Source of the DNA: Bisporella sp. PMI_857
Taxonomy: Eukaryota > Ascomycota > Leotiomycetes > Helotiales > Helotiaceae
Length of the DNA stretch: 64,000 nt
Direction: 5' to 3'
Assembly (NCBI GenBank): GCA_021307315.1
Contig: JAJSPD010000056.1
Coordinates: 124,001-188,000 of the forward strand
Part shown: positions 33,923-46,707 of the stretch, in pieces
Numbering within the stretch: the stretch's first letter is position 1
Layout: each line of letters opens with the position of its first letter
Made by a program: the position numbers and the translations under genes
Notes under the pieces: generated by a model
Told to the model about the DNA's origin: nothing
Databases searched by the model: none
The model's input: only the letters and a program-made list of their open reading frames with translations

Positions 33923-35864
33923 ATGGCCCAAGAAGTAGTATCCGCGGTTCAAAACAAGGAGGTCAAGAGCAAGGAAACATCTAGCGTGGAGGAGCAACTT
34001 GTTGCTGACAATGTCAATGCTGTGCGCACTGGTTCACCAACCTTGGATGAAGCTTCGAAGGATGAGGATGAGAATACTTCGGGCTATCCTACGGGATTCA
34101 AACTCGTCCCTTTAATTATTGCACTATGCTTTGTTGTATTTCTTGTGGCTTTAGACCAGACGATCATCGCTACCGCTATTCCAAAAATTACGGATCGTTT
34201 CAGCAGCATTGATGATATTGGTTGGTACGGCAGCGCCTACTTCCTAACAAGCACTTCCTTGCAACCAACTTATGGTCGTATCTATAAAGTCTTCAATGTA
34301 CGCTTCTTTTACCCGAGCCTCTTCGCTTCCTCTCAGTATTTTCATATAAGACTGACCATTTCTAGGTTAAAATAGTTTTCTTAATAGCTATTGGTATCTT
34401 TGAGTTGGGGTCACTGATATGTGGCGTTGCACCATCAAGTACAGCATTGATTGTAGGAAGAGCTGTGGCTGGCATGGGCGTTGGTGGTATCTTCTCAGGG
34501 GCATTAGTAATCATAGCACATTCTTGTAAGGGATAGCCTCTGCGGTACTTTTAAAAGCATGGCTCACTTCTCAATAGTATCTCTTCAAAAGCGGCCTATG
34601 GTTTTTGGCGCCTTGGGTGGGATGTGGGGATTAGCCTCAATAGCTGGTAATATGCCAAAGTCTTTCTAGAAATTTTCTGGTCGATATGGCTAATCCACCC
34701 GAAGGTCCACTGTTAGGGGGTGCATTTACCCAGCACGTATCGTGGCGATGGTGCTTTTATATAAAGTAATTATGCAAATACCTTTATCATTACTGCCATG
34801 CTAAATTCCGTAGTCTGCCAGTTGGGGCTGTTAGCATCATTGTGGTCCTCTTCGTTCTCCATATTCCTCGAGATCCCAAAGATTCTGAGAAAAGCTATCT
34901 AGACCGTATCAAGGAATTGGACCTCATCGGTGCATCGATTCTTATTCCTGGTGTTATTTGCCTTCTCCTTGCTCTCCAGTGGGGTGGGAACGCCTACCCT
35001 TGGAGCAATTCGCGCGTTATAGGTCTCTTTGTCGGTTCTGGGCTGCTGCTCATTCTCTTCGTCTATAGCCAGCTCCGATTAGGTGACAAGGCAACGCTTC
35101 CTCCCCGTATATTCAAACAACGCACAGTACTAGGGGCAGCTGGCTTCGTTTTCTTTTTTGGCTGCACCCTTTTTGTTTTGATGTACTATCTGCCACTTTA
35201 CCTTCAGGCGGTCAAAGGCTCTTCTCCAACTAGATCCGGCATTCAGATCCTCCCTTTTATGCTTTCCTCCGTCCTCACCTCCATTCTCGCTGGTGTGTAT
35301 GTCACATTGCTAGGATACTATACGCCACTGATCATCGGCGCCACCGCCCTCATGACTATTGGTGCCGGCCTAGTAACGACCTTCGATATCGATACTGTCT
35401 TTAGTAAATGGTTCGGATACCAAATAATAGCCGGCCTTGGCTGCGGGGTGGGCTTCAATATTCCACTAGTCGCTATCCAAACTGTACTCTCAATGGAAGA
35501 CATCCCTATTGGGACTGTTTCTGTTATGTTTTTTCAGACTCTCGGTGGCGCGCTGTTCCTTGCCGTAGGACAAGCTGTTTTCCAGAATGGTCTGATTGAT
35601 GGGTTAAAAAAATATGCACCTGAGTTAGATCCAAAATTAATGGTGAATACTGGAGCAACAGCAATCAGGGGAGTTCTGGAACAAACAGGCCAAGAGGATC
35701 TACTAATACCAGCTCTTAAAGCATATGTGAATGGCCTCAAAGACACCTTCCGCGTTGTTGTCGCTACCGCTGCAGCTGCATTTCTTTTCACTTGTTTGTT
35801 CGAATGGAGGAGCGTTAAGAAAGCACAGAAGGAGAATGGTGAGATACCCATTGCAGCAGCGTAA
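33923..35864 (+). CDS. MFS drug/toxin exporter (DHA2 family, 14-TM class)
   Basis: Five exons, 33923..34297, 34366..34525, 34578..34646, 34705..34765 and 34814..35864, give 571 residues in frame. A charged cytosolic N-terminus of about 55 residues precedes TM1 with the [13 protein letters not shown] motif (motif D1 of DHA2 proteins). WYGSAYFLT and the [19 protein letters not shown] helix follow; motif C-like text [21 protein letters not shown] spans two junctions, supporting the splice model. The rest contains the expected hydrophobic helices and a short cytosolic tail. DHA2 exporters of this type (AflT/Tri12-like neighbours) pump secondary metabolites out across the plasma membrane. No defect is visible, so the exporter may outlive its pathway as a self-protection or general efflux pump. 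Earliest ATG in a good context chosen. Confidence 0.9.
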
Positions 35865-37622
35865 ATTTGTATTCTAAACATGGTTCTTTAACCCTTCCCA
35901 GGCCAACACTATTATATTAGAAGAAAATTTTGTCCCTTTTGCCTTGGCAGTCAAAAATATGCAATTTTACTATTGAGCCTTAACGAGGCTTGAAATCAGC
36001 TAAGTATTAATATCTTGATAATTTCTGATTTACGGGGAGGAGCTGCGGATGCCTTTTTAGTAACACGATGTAGGCCTGCATTTGGCAGCAGTCATCATAG
36101 CCGTCTGGCGAAATAGATATAAGGGAAGAATCCTCCAGCAGTGCAAGAAATTGGGAGTAGGTCGCAGAGAAATGGTGCAGATGCCGCCACAGCCATCCTC
36201 GGGTACAGTATGAATAAGTGTACAATCTGAAATATGTTGAGGTCCCTTTCAACATAGATATGTATCCTAGGCTTAGTGGTTTCTCAACTTCGATTTTCTT
36301 TTGCAATTTGTGGTACGGATGTCGGGTCTCTATCATAACCAAAGCCGAAAATACGATAGCCGCATCTCATTCCAACTATATATCTCCATAATCTAACAAG
36401 TAAGACAACTCCACGCGAAAAAATTCGCTCGCTTGTGATGGATATGCTTTTATATAAGGTCGAGATCTCAACGGCCATAATCCTAAGATGTATCCTTAGC
36501 TTCTCCATTGCCCAGTCATATTTCGGGAACGAGGAAGTCTCTTACCATTGACCAGATACCAACGACCATACTCCGTTTCGCAATTAGTGTAAAGGAGTGA
36601 CCTCAAATATCATCCTCTTCTCTATAAGTTAATAGCATTTGCAATCGAATATAATTCGCACACCATAAGCGGCGTCATCTTTGCATGTGGAATTGCGGTT
36701 CTATACCCACGGTATTCTCTCGGCGACCCTGAAGTCTGAAAATGGAGTTACTCGGAGTGCTTGAACGAGAATTCCAGTTCCTTCGCGAGCCTCCGACTCG
36801 AACGATCTCCTTTTACTAAGCCGTCTACCATCTTTAGAGCAAGAACCTGATGAAGCCAGGTGCAGCGAGCCCTCAAGATTCCGGCCTCGAGAAAAATTCC
36901 TAGTCGTCAGCACTCCATATTTGCTGACTTGACTCCTGCATGAGAAGATAAACTACCTGATTTTCATTCCTAAGGCTGAGGTATTACGTGGGAAGGGGAT
37001 GTGGTAAATTAGCTTTGAGGCTGTTAATTTTACTAACTTTGCATGTTGCTTTATATTCGGGGCCTATGGGAAAGAGCTAGAAAGCCTGTTAAGTGATACA
37101 TATTTAAAGATCACGCTCCGCCTGATCGCTTCTCAGCGTCTAATGCTTGGCAAAGAAATTCCATGGATCTATATTCACAAAGGATGAGCGATACATATAA
37201 TAACTAGCACGCGATTTGGAATAAGGTTCATTCTGTTGAGCAATAGTCAGGTTTCATACCTCCTAAAGTGGCAGAACTTGTGACTCGAGATTGAGTTCAC
37301 TACTGTAATCCTGTTTGGTTTCTTAAGCCCCCATCGTAATTTTCGCAATCATGGACGCCCTTCTTGTTGCTTTCTCACGTATCACTCCAAGCTCAGATGA
37401 GAATTGCATACACATTTTTAGATAATATAAAGGACAAGGTGATACAGAGACAATTTCCCATCCTTAAACGAGTCGCCCATTCTAATAGGTCACGCATAGG
37501 CGACATAGTCCAGAATCAAGTAGAGTGGACACGCTCATGCTCAAACTCTGAGTGAACTGAATACCAGATTCAATAAGAGTATCATACCTGCCCTAAATTA
37601 TATACAAAATGTAACATATTCT
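35865..37622. other. Intergenic stretch
   Basis: About 1.75 kb. No gene supported; only short unpatterned frames on either strand. Confidence 0.35.
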
Positions 37623-38461
37623 CTAAGCTGTGACTGTAACAACCACGGTAGTGGTGGTAAATACATCTCCTGGGTTAGAAGCCTCTGCTAACGTAGCTGG
37701 AAGAGTCGCACTAGCAGTAATGGCGGGATCAACAGCAGGCGTAGTGGCAGCCGGATCCGCTGCAGCCGGATCAGCAGCGGGAGGTGGCCCTTGCTCTTCT
37801 GGAGCAGCTGGCGTGAATGCCGCGGATTCAAGAGGAATAGACCCAACACTTCCACCGACTACCGTGGTCCCGTCAACATTTGCTGCTGCTCCTGCTGCCA
37901 GTTTTGCGTAATTCACGATTTGCTCATCGCTTGTTCTACCAACAATCAGCCAATTCTCAAACTGAGACAACGTGCTTACGGATTAATGACCATAACCTGT
38001 CCTTCCTGACAATGGGGACCAGTAGCACAATAAAGGAACATTGTATCCGCAGCTGTAATAGGCATATTGAACGTGCCAACAGTGGTTTGCCCGTCAACAA
38101 ATGGAATGTGACCGCTGTGTATAGCAGTCGCCACAGTTGCTTGTAATGGTTGACATGCTGCATCTTCTGCACTCTGTGTTACGGTGTGGTTTCCGTTACT
38201 GAACTGGAATTGAATAACATCGCCAATGGCAGCTCTGACAACATTTGGCACAAATGTATCTTGCGTACCTCCGACGACGACAGGTATAATTTTGTTGGCC
38301 GTCGCCTGAACTTCCGCAAGGACTTTCTCTGTTAGTATATAAACAAGAGATGAATCCGTATACTGACTGTTTATCCCATCTTGAGGAGCGCGGGCTTTAA
38401 TCCCAGGCTGCGGAAGAGCAGAAACCACTGCAGCTAGAAAAAGGGTTCTAATAAATAGCAT
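37623..38461 (-). CDS. Secreted cupredoxin-domain, Ala/Pro-rich protein
   Basis: Two exons on the minus strand, 37980..38461 and 37623..37935, with a 44-nt intron, 264 residues. The signal peptide is residues 1-16 (MLFIRTLFLAAVVSAL). A cupredoxin domain follows with GDVIQFQFSNGNHTVTQS and FLYCATGPHCQEGQVMVINP, supplying the His...Cys...His ligands of a type-1 copper fold. This is the pattern of fungal extracellular serine-rich/cupredoxin proteins. The C-terminal 100 residues are Ala/Pro/Asp-rich and low in complexity, ending TVVVTVTA, without a clear GPI signal. Role: cell-wall or extracellular copper-binding protein; no enzyme activity can be claimed. Confidence 0.87.
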
Positions 38462-40603
38462 ATTGAGAATAAATATCCGCTCAACGGCAAGATTCGAAAA
38501 GAACGATACAGAAACTGGTCAACGATTAACTCTCCTGGAGGTAAGGTAAAGAAAGAATGACAAGAATGGAAATTAAGCTTGAAATTTAGGTAGCGGGCTC
38601 ACCACGGCATTACATATAACCTAAGCTAGCAACCAGAACTACCGAGAAATGCGACAACGTATCTTTGAGATGAGAATTGTTTGAAGTCATCCCTCTTCGG
38701 ACGAGGAGGCTCTTGGCCAGAGAATTGATACCCGCCAAGACTCTTGGATGTGGATCTGGAGCGCAACTCCTGGAGCATCCTCACTTAGGACATGAAATGC
38801 AGAAGAACGACAGCATGAAGTCTCGTCTTAACGATCAGGATGAAATCCCCTTTGCAATGTAAATGAAAGGTAAATAACATACCAAACAATCAGCGGCAGC
38901 TTCCTCTATTCCTTCAAAGCCAGCACAAAAGATGGTAGAACACAAGTCACCTGATTGCTGAATAATGCATACCTGATGATCAAACGGGAGGAGCCACGTT
39001 GGATTGCGTAGGTATCCGTTTCTGGATTGAGATTCTGTATGAGATGATCAGAATTGAGGAAAAAGATGACGAATGTGGGTATGTGGCCCTCATTGTTTCG
39101 AGTTGACTTCAAACGATTGACACCTGGCGGCGGCAAGAGTTGCATTGTTTTTTATGCTTCTTGGCAACCGTTCTTCGGCCATAGTGGGTGACGGATCATC
39201 ACCAGAGCGACACTCCACCCGGCGCGAATCATAGGACCCCACCGGCATAGTATCCACTGGTTCGGTTCACCAATGTTTGGATAAGTTCTTGGCACAAAAG
39301 TCATGCCATTTTCAGATGGAGCAGAGCCTCCCTATACCTTGGCATACGTATTGCATACTAAAGTTGCCAGAGGACGTGAACTTTGATGACGGCGGAAGCA
39401 TGGTAGAGGCTGTGAAAGGGAGAAATGGGCAGGTTAAGATGGACCCCATCCACTAATATATAAATCGTTGTCTGTATCCTCTCTATAGTCAATCCAGTAA
39501 GTCTGAGGACAAAAATCAATTCATAAAACGGGGCTGTCTAAATCTTTGAGAGTCTTGACGTATCAGAGATTTTTTTTAAAAAGGAACCCGTTTAGTAATA
39601 AAACTGCAAGAGCGTATCTACATCTTCTCAGCTGAATATATGAGAGAGAAACCTAATCTCAGAGGACAAAGATCCACCAAAAAAAAAAAAATCCCTCTTC
39701 CCTTGACCGAGAAACAAGATGGAATCGCAAGACAAATGGTGCTGCCGATAGCCCCAAGAACGGAGTGTCCAATGATTCTTGAAGCCACAGTGTTACAGTC
39801 GTTAACTTAGTCGATGATAGTTTTGAAAAATGCCCAAGAAACGAGTGAACGCTGCGGCGCTTCCGAAGTTCGCCCGGCTCAGATCAACAATACATATAGC
39901 GAGAAGCCACTATCCAAACAAAACAATACGATTATCCCACATTAATTGGTGTGGTACAGGCTATTGCAGATATTCCATGAGAAGTAAAATCAAATATCCC
40001 AATTCTCGCTTCAAAAAATAGATGTCATGCAGAACTTGGAATTCAATATTTCCGTGAACTGGGCATGCTATTGCTGCTTGCTGCTTATTGCTTACCGAGC
40101 TGAATACTAATTTACAAATGTGAGTTAGAAATCGACAGTATACACCGTATACCCAAGGCATTAAACTTTATAATCCTCAGGCTACAATAAGATTGGGACC
40201 GGCAAACAAAAAAAAAACGATTATCACGCGGTGCATCAAAATTAAAGGTACTCTACAGGCTTGGAACAATTCTTTGTAGGTGCAGAGGAATGGCGTGGCG
40301 ATTCATAGGGGTACCAATGTGTTCAGTTTGATCAGGAGGGTTGAAGGGAGCAGGCTGGAGAGTGGACAATTTGTGCGATTACCGATAGCGCGAGGCCCGT
40401 AGGTCGATGTAGTAATGGTAACTTTGCTCCCATGTCTTTGAAGATGAAAGCAGCAATCTCTGCGTACATTTCCATTGGCGCCAGAGGACTTATCTCAAGT
40501 CCCATCAAGGAATACCCCAGATGTGTTCCGCCGCAGAGTCATTCAACTGCACAGCGCTATTTCTCTGGAAACCCAGGATGTTTGTACATGAATACCAGCG
40601 TTC
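38462..40603. other. Gene-poor stretch
   Basis: Promoter of the cupredoxin gene followed by AT-rich sequence. An A12 run occurs near 39680. No gene supported. Confidence 0.35.
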
Positions 40604-40969
40604 TCACCGCTCTCGAAGAGACCCTCCATAAGGCAATAAATTCATTCTGATCCAAAGCTGATCTACTCTCCACACGTCCTGGGCTGTGATCCAACATTCT
40701 CGGACTTCGCTCCACTTAGGGAAATTCTCTGTACCGATCATGAACTTTTCGTAGCGTCCAGCATGAGGATTTTGCATTCGAATGAATGCATTTTGAGGCC
40801 TCGAATGTCGGTACAAGAGCTTTTTAACGTAGTCGTCCATATATCATACAAACTGGCCATCATAGAAGTAGACACGAGCTCGCATGACAATTCCTGTCCA
40901 CCATTCTAAGGCTTTTAGATTGTTACCCAAGGATGGGTAGATAGAGAGAGGAATGAAACCGTAGTCCAT
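40604..40969 (-). pseudogene. Fragment of an unrecognised protein gene with in-frame TGA
   Basis: On the minus strand a protein-like frame runs from ATG 40969 (MDYGFIPLSIYPSLG) through ALEWWTGIVMRARVYFYDG to an in-frame TGA at 40844-40846, and continues in the same frame with MDDYVKKLLYRHSRPQ...WSEVRECWITAQDVWRVDQLW to about 40604. The Trp/Tyr-rich text on both sides of the stop is coherent, so the stop is probably a mutated tryptophan codon (TGG to TGA, the change expected from RIP or C deamination). I do not recognise the family, and both ends are uncertain. Confidence 0.5.
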
Positions 40970-41605
40970 AAAACTTGTCGTATAAAAGAAGATGGAGGAG
41001 TTGTCTCAGTACAGCCTGATCACAATGTCGCCATGCCTTTCAAAGTTAGCTTACGTCAAGAAACGCACATAGCTCCTCGCGCTCGTATATATATGCCTGT
41101 CTGTGTTATTATCACTGCCCTTGTCCATGACCGCCTCTGTAGTTTCATGTGTTGGGACCTCTCAACGAGTCTCCCTCCTATTCTTGTCAACTTGCGCGTT
41201 CAAACAAGTCTCCGATGGAGTTTACTTACCTCATTCTCAGGTATTCGATAATTATGCAGGATTGGCATTTCGTCCGATGATTGTGTCGTGCGTGCAAATT
41301 TGGGGAGTATTGGTAATGCATCATGGCCGGTGCTGAACAGAGTTTTTTTTATGTAATTTGACGAGCAGCCTCTCTATCACAAGTCTTCAAATTCTGTACT
41401 TACGAGAGAGCTGAAGGCATTCCTTAATGGAAATGTCGAATTCAGAAAGAAAGTTCTTGCCAGACCTCTCGCTTCGACTCAGGAAGTGAAAAACGTGCTG
41501 CTTGCCCACCCGTATTGAAAGTTGTTATTTGTCTCTATCGCAATCTCCACTCCACAATCTATCTATACACATTTCGGCGATATCCTCTATATTCTCTAGT
41601 CCACC
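40970..41605. other. Spacer before acetyl-CoA transporter 3' end
   Basis: Nothing supportable apart from possible upstream remains of the neighbouring gene fragment. Confidence 0.35.
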
Positions 41606-43561
41606 CTACTCCTGTCCTTCTGCAATCCTCCAAGCTCTTAACGGCAACGCCTGCAACCTAATTGCTGCTGGCTTGATGAATCCCCAAAATGTGATCACCC
41701 CCACTATCACACAGACAATATTCATCACATAATAGCCATCCCTCTCGATATTACACACACCTCCTCCTTGTATACATCTATCCTTCTCCGCTGAGAGCGA
41801 GCACGAAAACGGATCCGTCGTCGTAAGCAGAGGCCCCTTGAGGTTCGAGGGCAGCTTGTAGTCTGGTCCAGGGGGGAAGCATGTTGCTTTGGTGAAGAAA
41901 TCGACCAGTTTGAGAACAAAGAAACGAGGAAAGGTTCCGCCGAGGTTGGAAACACTGGAACGTCAGCAAAATCAAACAAATGGGTATAAAACTTACGTAG
42001 CAAGGAGAGTCATGTAGGTACCACCAATAACTGGATCGGCGATACGGGCATGGAAAGCGGATACAGCGACAAACATGACGGTATTCGTAAATGTCGAGAA
42101 GATATGCTCAGCAATAACCACCAACAGATACCACGTATCAACCCCATTCGCCGGAAAGATGATAACCGTGATCTGAGCAATGACTGCTGCAAGAAGACGT
42201 CCGACAAATCCCCAACACCACAGCCGCATTGGAGTATAAGTCGTCGACCATTTCCCAGCATAATATCCCAGTCCAATCTCAAATGGGAAGTCGATCAAGA
42301 CTGTAAGTGCCAAATCCTCTTGACTGAATCCCTTATCAATCAACTTCAGATTGGTGACCGCATCGTTAGCCTGGAATCCAATTTTTGCAATCAAATGGAT
42401 AATGATGATCGTCTGAATGTTCTTCAACTTCAACACTCCCCACATCACTTTATAAACATCCCAGATGCCATCCTCATTTCTCGTCTTTTCCTCTTTTTTC
42501 AGCAGCGCCAAACCAATTGTCACTGCAATATACGACCAACCCCAAAAGGTAAGATATCCTCCTAAAGTCATGACACCATAGTCTAGAGGCGTCTTGCGGA
42601 ACCATTTATTGGCAAAATCGGGCGATTCGAAGGCAAGGAAGACGGTATACGACATGAACTGACCCGCAGTCAATCCTACCGTCTGTGCTGTAGAAGCATA
42701 CGAAATATTCCCAGGCGTCAAGAGTGTCAAGGCCCATCCATCCACCGCAATATCCTGGGTTGCACACGTAAACACTAAAAAGAACCACCACCACGTAAAC
42801 CCCCAGATGCCTGCTCCATTATTTGCGCCGGCTCCAATCATCATCTCTCTGACTCCAGATCCAAGCCATAACATGCTCAGTCCCGACACTAGCTGAATCG
42901 GCAGGATCCAACTCTTCCGCCTGCCCACCTTCTGGCTCCAGACCGCATCAACGATCGGACTCCACAGCAGCTTTAAAGAATATGGGTAAGATGCCAGACT
43001 GAACACTCCCAACGCGCTGTAGCTCAAATTGTAATCCTTTCCCTTCAGCAAGAAGGGCACACTGCCTGTTGCCAACCCCATTGGCACACCCTGTAGAAAA
43101 TAGAGCAGCACCAGCAATCCAAAATTCCTCTGATCCTGCTTTGGCAGCTCGAAAAATCCATGATTGTTCAATACCGGTGTCTTGGGCACATGATCATCCA
43201 GCGAAAAAGACTCCCTCGCTATCAGATTCTGCGTCACAGCCGGGCTGTCAGCCGAAGCATTCTTGCGCCTGTATTCTAGGCTCGAGTTCATTCTTCCGTT
43301 TTCCTCTCTTGTGGAGGATGAGCCGTTTGGCTCTCTATCCTTCGTGCGGCGGGTTTTAGGACCCATATGATCGTCGTCGTCTTCGTCAGACAGTAGATGG
43401 TCTCGATCGTCGTTTCTCGAGCTGTGGTGCGAATAACCTGTTGGATTGAGGTCGTCTAGCTCTTGGGAGCGAGGGAATTCGGCGTCGTGATGCAATGGCA
43501 GACGGTTATTTGGAGAATGAAGAGATAGAGAAGAGAGCGTGTCGCCTTTGAGGGTAGGCAT
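41606..43561 (-). CDS. Acetyl-CoA transporter (SLC33A1/AT-1 family)
   Basis: Two exons on the minus strand, 41997..43561 and 41606..41954, joined by a 42-nt intron, 637 residues from ATG 43561 (MPTLKGD). The first about 165 residues are polar, with an Asp/Glu/His-rich disordered stretch. Then come about a dozen membrane helices beginning NFGLLVLLYFLQGVPMGL. Family hallmarks: GSVPFLLK, YPYSLKLLWSPIVDAVW, GRRKSWILPIQ, TQDIAVDGWALTLL, FPFEIGLGYYAGKW, and after the junction SNLGGTFPRFFVLKLVDFF with the cysteine-bearing luminal segment. The family moves acetyl-CoA across the ER membrane for luminal acetylation. It is intact and divergent from CENP-O across 606 bp. Confidence 0.93.
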
Positions 43562-44167
43562 CCATGTGGTGTTGTTGATGAGCTTTAGAGGTGCCTCTAA
43601 AGTCACCTTGTAAGAGTGGAATTTTTTAGGTCGAACGTGTCCTTTTGGAGGGGCGAATCGAATACGAGTAGAAAATGTTATATGATGGAGGACATAGTCT
43701 AGAATGTAGTGAATGGAGGGGAAAAGGTATAACTGAGGATAAATTTTTAATGGGTTATCAAGGGAAAAGCACAAAGGAATGCATTTGCGACGATATGAGA
43801 CGAGACGTGTTCTCCTTCTAGAAGCTTGAATTGCGGCTCTGCTCTGCGACCGATAGCATAATATGATTGCACTGCCCTACAGACTATGAAGATATAAATA
43901 AAAATAAAGAGTACTCTCTGTTCTCTATTTGCGCATTCGGGTGATCCAACCTCTAAGCAGCTCCTTCGTCAGTTTTTGTGGCAGTGTTGAATTCGCATTT
44001 TGGGGCATTTTGAGGTTATTTTTAGGGATTCGGTCCCTGACAGGATCCCCTGTAAGTTGAGGCTCAGCGCACGTGAGAGCCTGTAAACACCCAGCAACAC
44101 CTCAACGCGTCAACTTCGCGATGTCCAAGGCGACCACAATTGAAGATATACTGTGATACTAATCGCA
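43562..44167. other. Divergent promoter region, acetyl-CoA transporter / CENP-O
   Basis: 606 bp, no gene. GGGATTCGGTCCCTGACAGGATCCCCT around 44030 is GC-richer than its surroundings, but no defined element was identified. Confidence 0.4.
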
Positions 44168-45126
44168 ATGTCGATCCCCAGCGATGCGCCCGTCCCAGAT
44201 GACGCTATTGGGGAGCATCTCGACAGCGAAATCACCTCTCTCCACGCACAAAGTACACCCTCCAACTCTCCTCTCTTTCAATGCTAATATCTCTAGTTGC
44301 AAGTCTCAAAGCGCAACGGAGTCTCCAAACTGCCGCGCTCCTATCGTCCCACAAGTCGAATACCACCTTGTCCCGTCTCCTTGCATCCAAACCTGCCTCC
44401 AGAACACCGCAATCTGTACCGTCAGACAGCGATCCTCTGCTCTCCAGCGCATCACTTCAGCAAACCCACGCGCAAGAAAACCTATACCGAGCCTGCGCGT
44501 CCATAACTACATTCCGCATCCAAGACCCCGATCCCAATGCTGTAGATGGCGGCAAAGTGTTAGGAATCCGTATCGACGTTTCTAGCCACGGCAAGTTTGT
44601 TCGGCCATACTATGTTATGCTCAACAAGCCTTTCGCAGGCTCTGAGCTGATGCGCATTCATCGGCATACGCTTCCGCCATGCATACCACTCTCGTCGCTC
44701 GCTACGCAGCATCTGCCAGATCCACATCAATCTGGTGGGGTTGTGAAAGGGAAGAAGCAGGATTTGCGAATGTTTGTGAGATCATTGCGGAGAGAGGTCA
44801 TAGGTTATCATAATCGGACATCCGTAATAAAATTGTTGCGGAAGGAATTCAAGCTTGACGAGGTCTCGAAAAGTAGCAAGGGCAAGGAGAGGGAGAGGAT
44901 TATCGTGGATATCAGTGCTGCAGATGCAGAAGCGAAACAAGTCCGAATAGAATGGACGGACGGGAGAATAGGAAGATGCGTGGTTAATAACTGCGGCGAG
45001 GTCCAAAAATGTGTAATTATTGGGGAGGACGGGCGTGACCGCGAGATCGAGAGGCAGATCTTGGGGAAGGATGGCCATGGGAGGATGGAAGGCATTGCGG
45101 AGCGACTGAAAGAAGGAATATATTGA
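44168..45126 (+). CDS. CENP-O / Mcm21 inner-kinetochore subunit
   Basis: Two exons, 44168..44252 and 44297..45126, with a 44-nt intron, 304 residues. The short first exon supplies MSIPSDAPVPDDAIGEHL and continues into the helical SLKAQRSLQTAALL part. The core holds the CENP-O pattern: TTFRIQDPDPNAVDGGKVLGIRID, KFVRPYYVMLNKPF, RIHRHTLPPCIPLSSLA, then FVRSLRREVIGYHNRTSVI. In other fungi this protein (Mcm21 in yeast) pairs with CENP-P/Ctf19 in the COMA complex of the constitutive centromere network. Length and motifs indicate a complete gene. Lys/Arg/Glu-rich insert around residues 225-240. Confidence 0.9.
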
Positions 45127-46707
45127 GAGGATTGCGGTTTCCACGACATCACCCTATATACACCAGGGTCGTTGGCTACGAAGCTTCGGCGGTCATATGC
45201 AATCTGCCATACAGCATGCAAGAAGGACTGTAGCATTTCAGAGCATGTCTAGCAGCAGCAACCAGTACTTCGCTTAGGACAATTGCGGCATTTTCTTGTT
45301 TGCAACAAGGCTCTATCGTCAAGATTGTTTTGCAGCGAAGGCGAGAGAGAGCATGTCCATGGGGTAGAACGTGAAGAGTTCCCTCGATCCGGCAGCGCAG
45401 GACGGTTTCAAGTCCGCACTCTTCTGGTAATTGAATCGACCAGGGCCTACGGCATAAATGAGGCCAAGATGGCTTATTAAGGAATATGGATAAGGACCAG
45501 AAACATGTACGGAGGACATGACCGATCAAGATAGGCAGATCTTGAGTTCGCGAAATCGCGTTTTTAAGAATTGAAAATGCCCGTGAAAAACAGCTCTGCC
45601 AAATCCAGCGTCTCCTCTCGAGTATGATTTGCTCCAGGTGATCCATGCCAACAAGCTGACCTGCTCAATCTACAGTCCTCACAGTAGTTCTGTTGTATAT
45701 TTCATCTTTCAATCATTACTCCTTTCACGAGTGTTCATGCCTTTCAAAAGTCTGGCTTTAAATCACGAGAGTCCTTGCTATCTCAATTCCACATGAACCG
45801 CCTTAGTCTTCTTAACCATTTCGTTCCATGCGTATCTACAGAGCAACATTTAATGGAAACCCGATCAATCATAACAATTCAGGCACTTTCCCTCATCAGC
45901 CAATCAAAGGGAGAGAATGGTTCGGCGAAAGTATTGTTGCCCGTCCATGTTATGGTGCTATCAATTCAACTAAATAGGCCGAGGTAGTTAACTAGTAGAC
46001 TACACAAACGTCAAGCCTTGTCTTCATTGATACTGTAGGGGGAACCCACCAAAAGCCCGCAATAAATCTCAACATCCTCTTGCCATGGTTCATCCTTCTT
46101 GCTTAGATTATGAGAACACACACTATTCTATTTAACCGCGATGGCATGGGGGTGACATTTCAACCCGAAAGCCGTAGAGAAAGTGCAATCTCAATCATTT
46201 CCGGGATGACTGAAGTATGTTGCTTTGACGTGAAGGTTTTCCCATAAGTCTTGCTAGCCACATTTTAGCTAGAACAGGGGGGGATGCTGGCTCAACCTAT
46301 TGTTGTTCACCTCGGCTCTCAGCAGCTGACTCCTCTTAGATTACAGGCGGCAAAGTTCACCCAGCCCTAGCTTTCTTGCTTCCTCGCCGCTAAGTGGCGT
46401 CGAGCAATCAAACAGAAGTCGGGACTGACGGCAGCCAAATCTCGGCGTTCGTCCGAATCCGGTAGCAGGTAGGACTAAGATGCGAAGGGTTGTGAGGAGA
46501 GGTTTCTTGGGGGGAAAGGTCGCGAAAAGGTATCGAAAAGTATCAACATATGCAATCCACATCATATTCAGATATCTACAACGAATTGAAACATGCATTT
46601 TTATTGTACAAAGTACATTGATATTCGCATGTGCAGTACCACGGTAACTATACATTAAGTCCTATCCACCCCTCATTACACACCAAAATCTACATCTTAA
46701 TCAACGC
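45127..46707. other. Intergenic stretch
   Basis: About 1.6 kb. A 156-codon frame exists on the minus strand (45176-45646) but has no recognisable pattern; I do not annotate it. No RNA gene seen. Confidence 0.35.

Noticed and set aside
36770..36850. tRNA-like B-box on the minus strand (GTTCGAGTC)
   Set aside because: A-box spacing is too short and no acceptor stem can be paired.
45176..45646. 156-codon minus-strand open frame
   Set aside because: Cys/His/Arg-rich text hinted at a RING-like fragment, but the metal-ligand spacing does not fit any zinc finger I know and the region lies directly after CENP-O.
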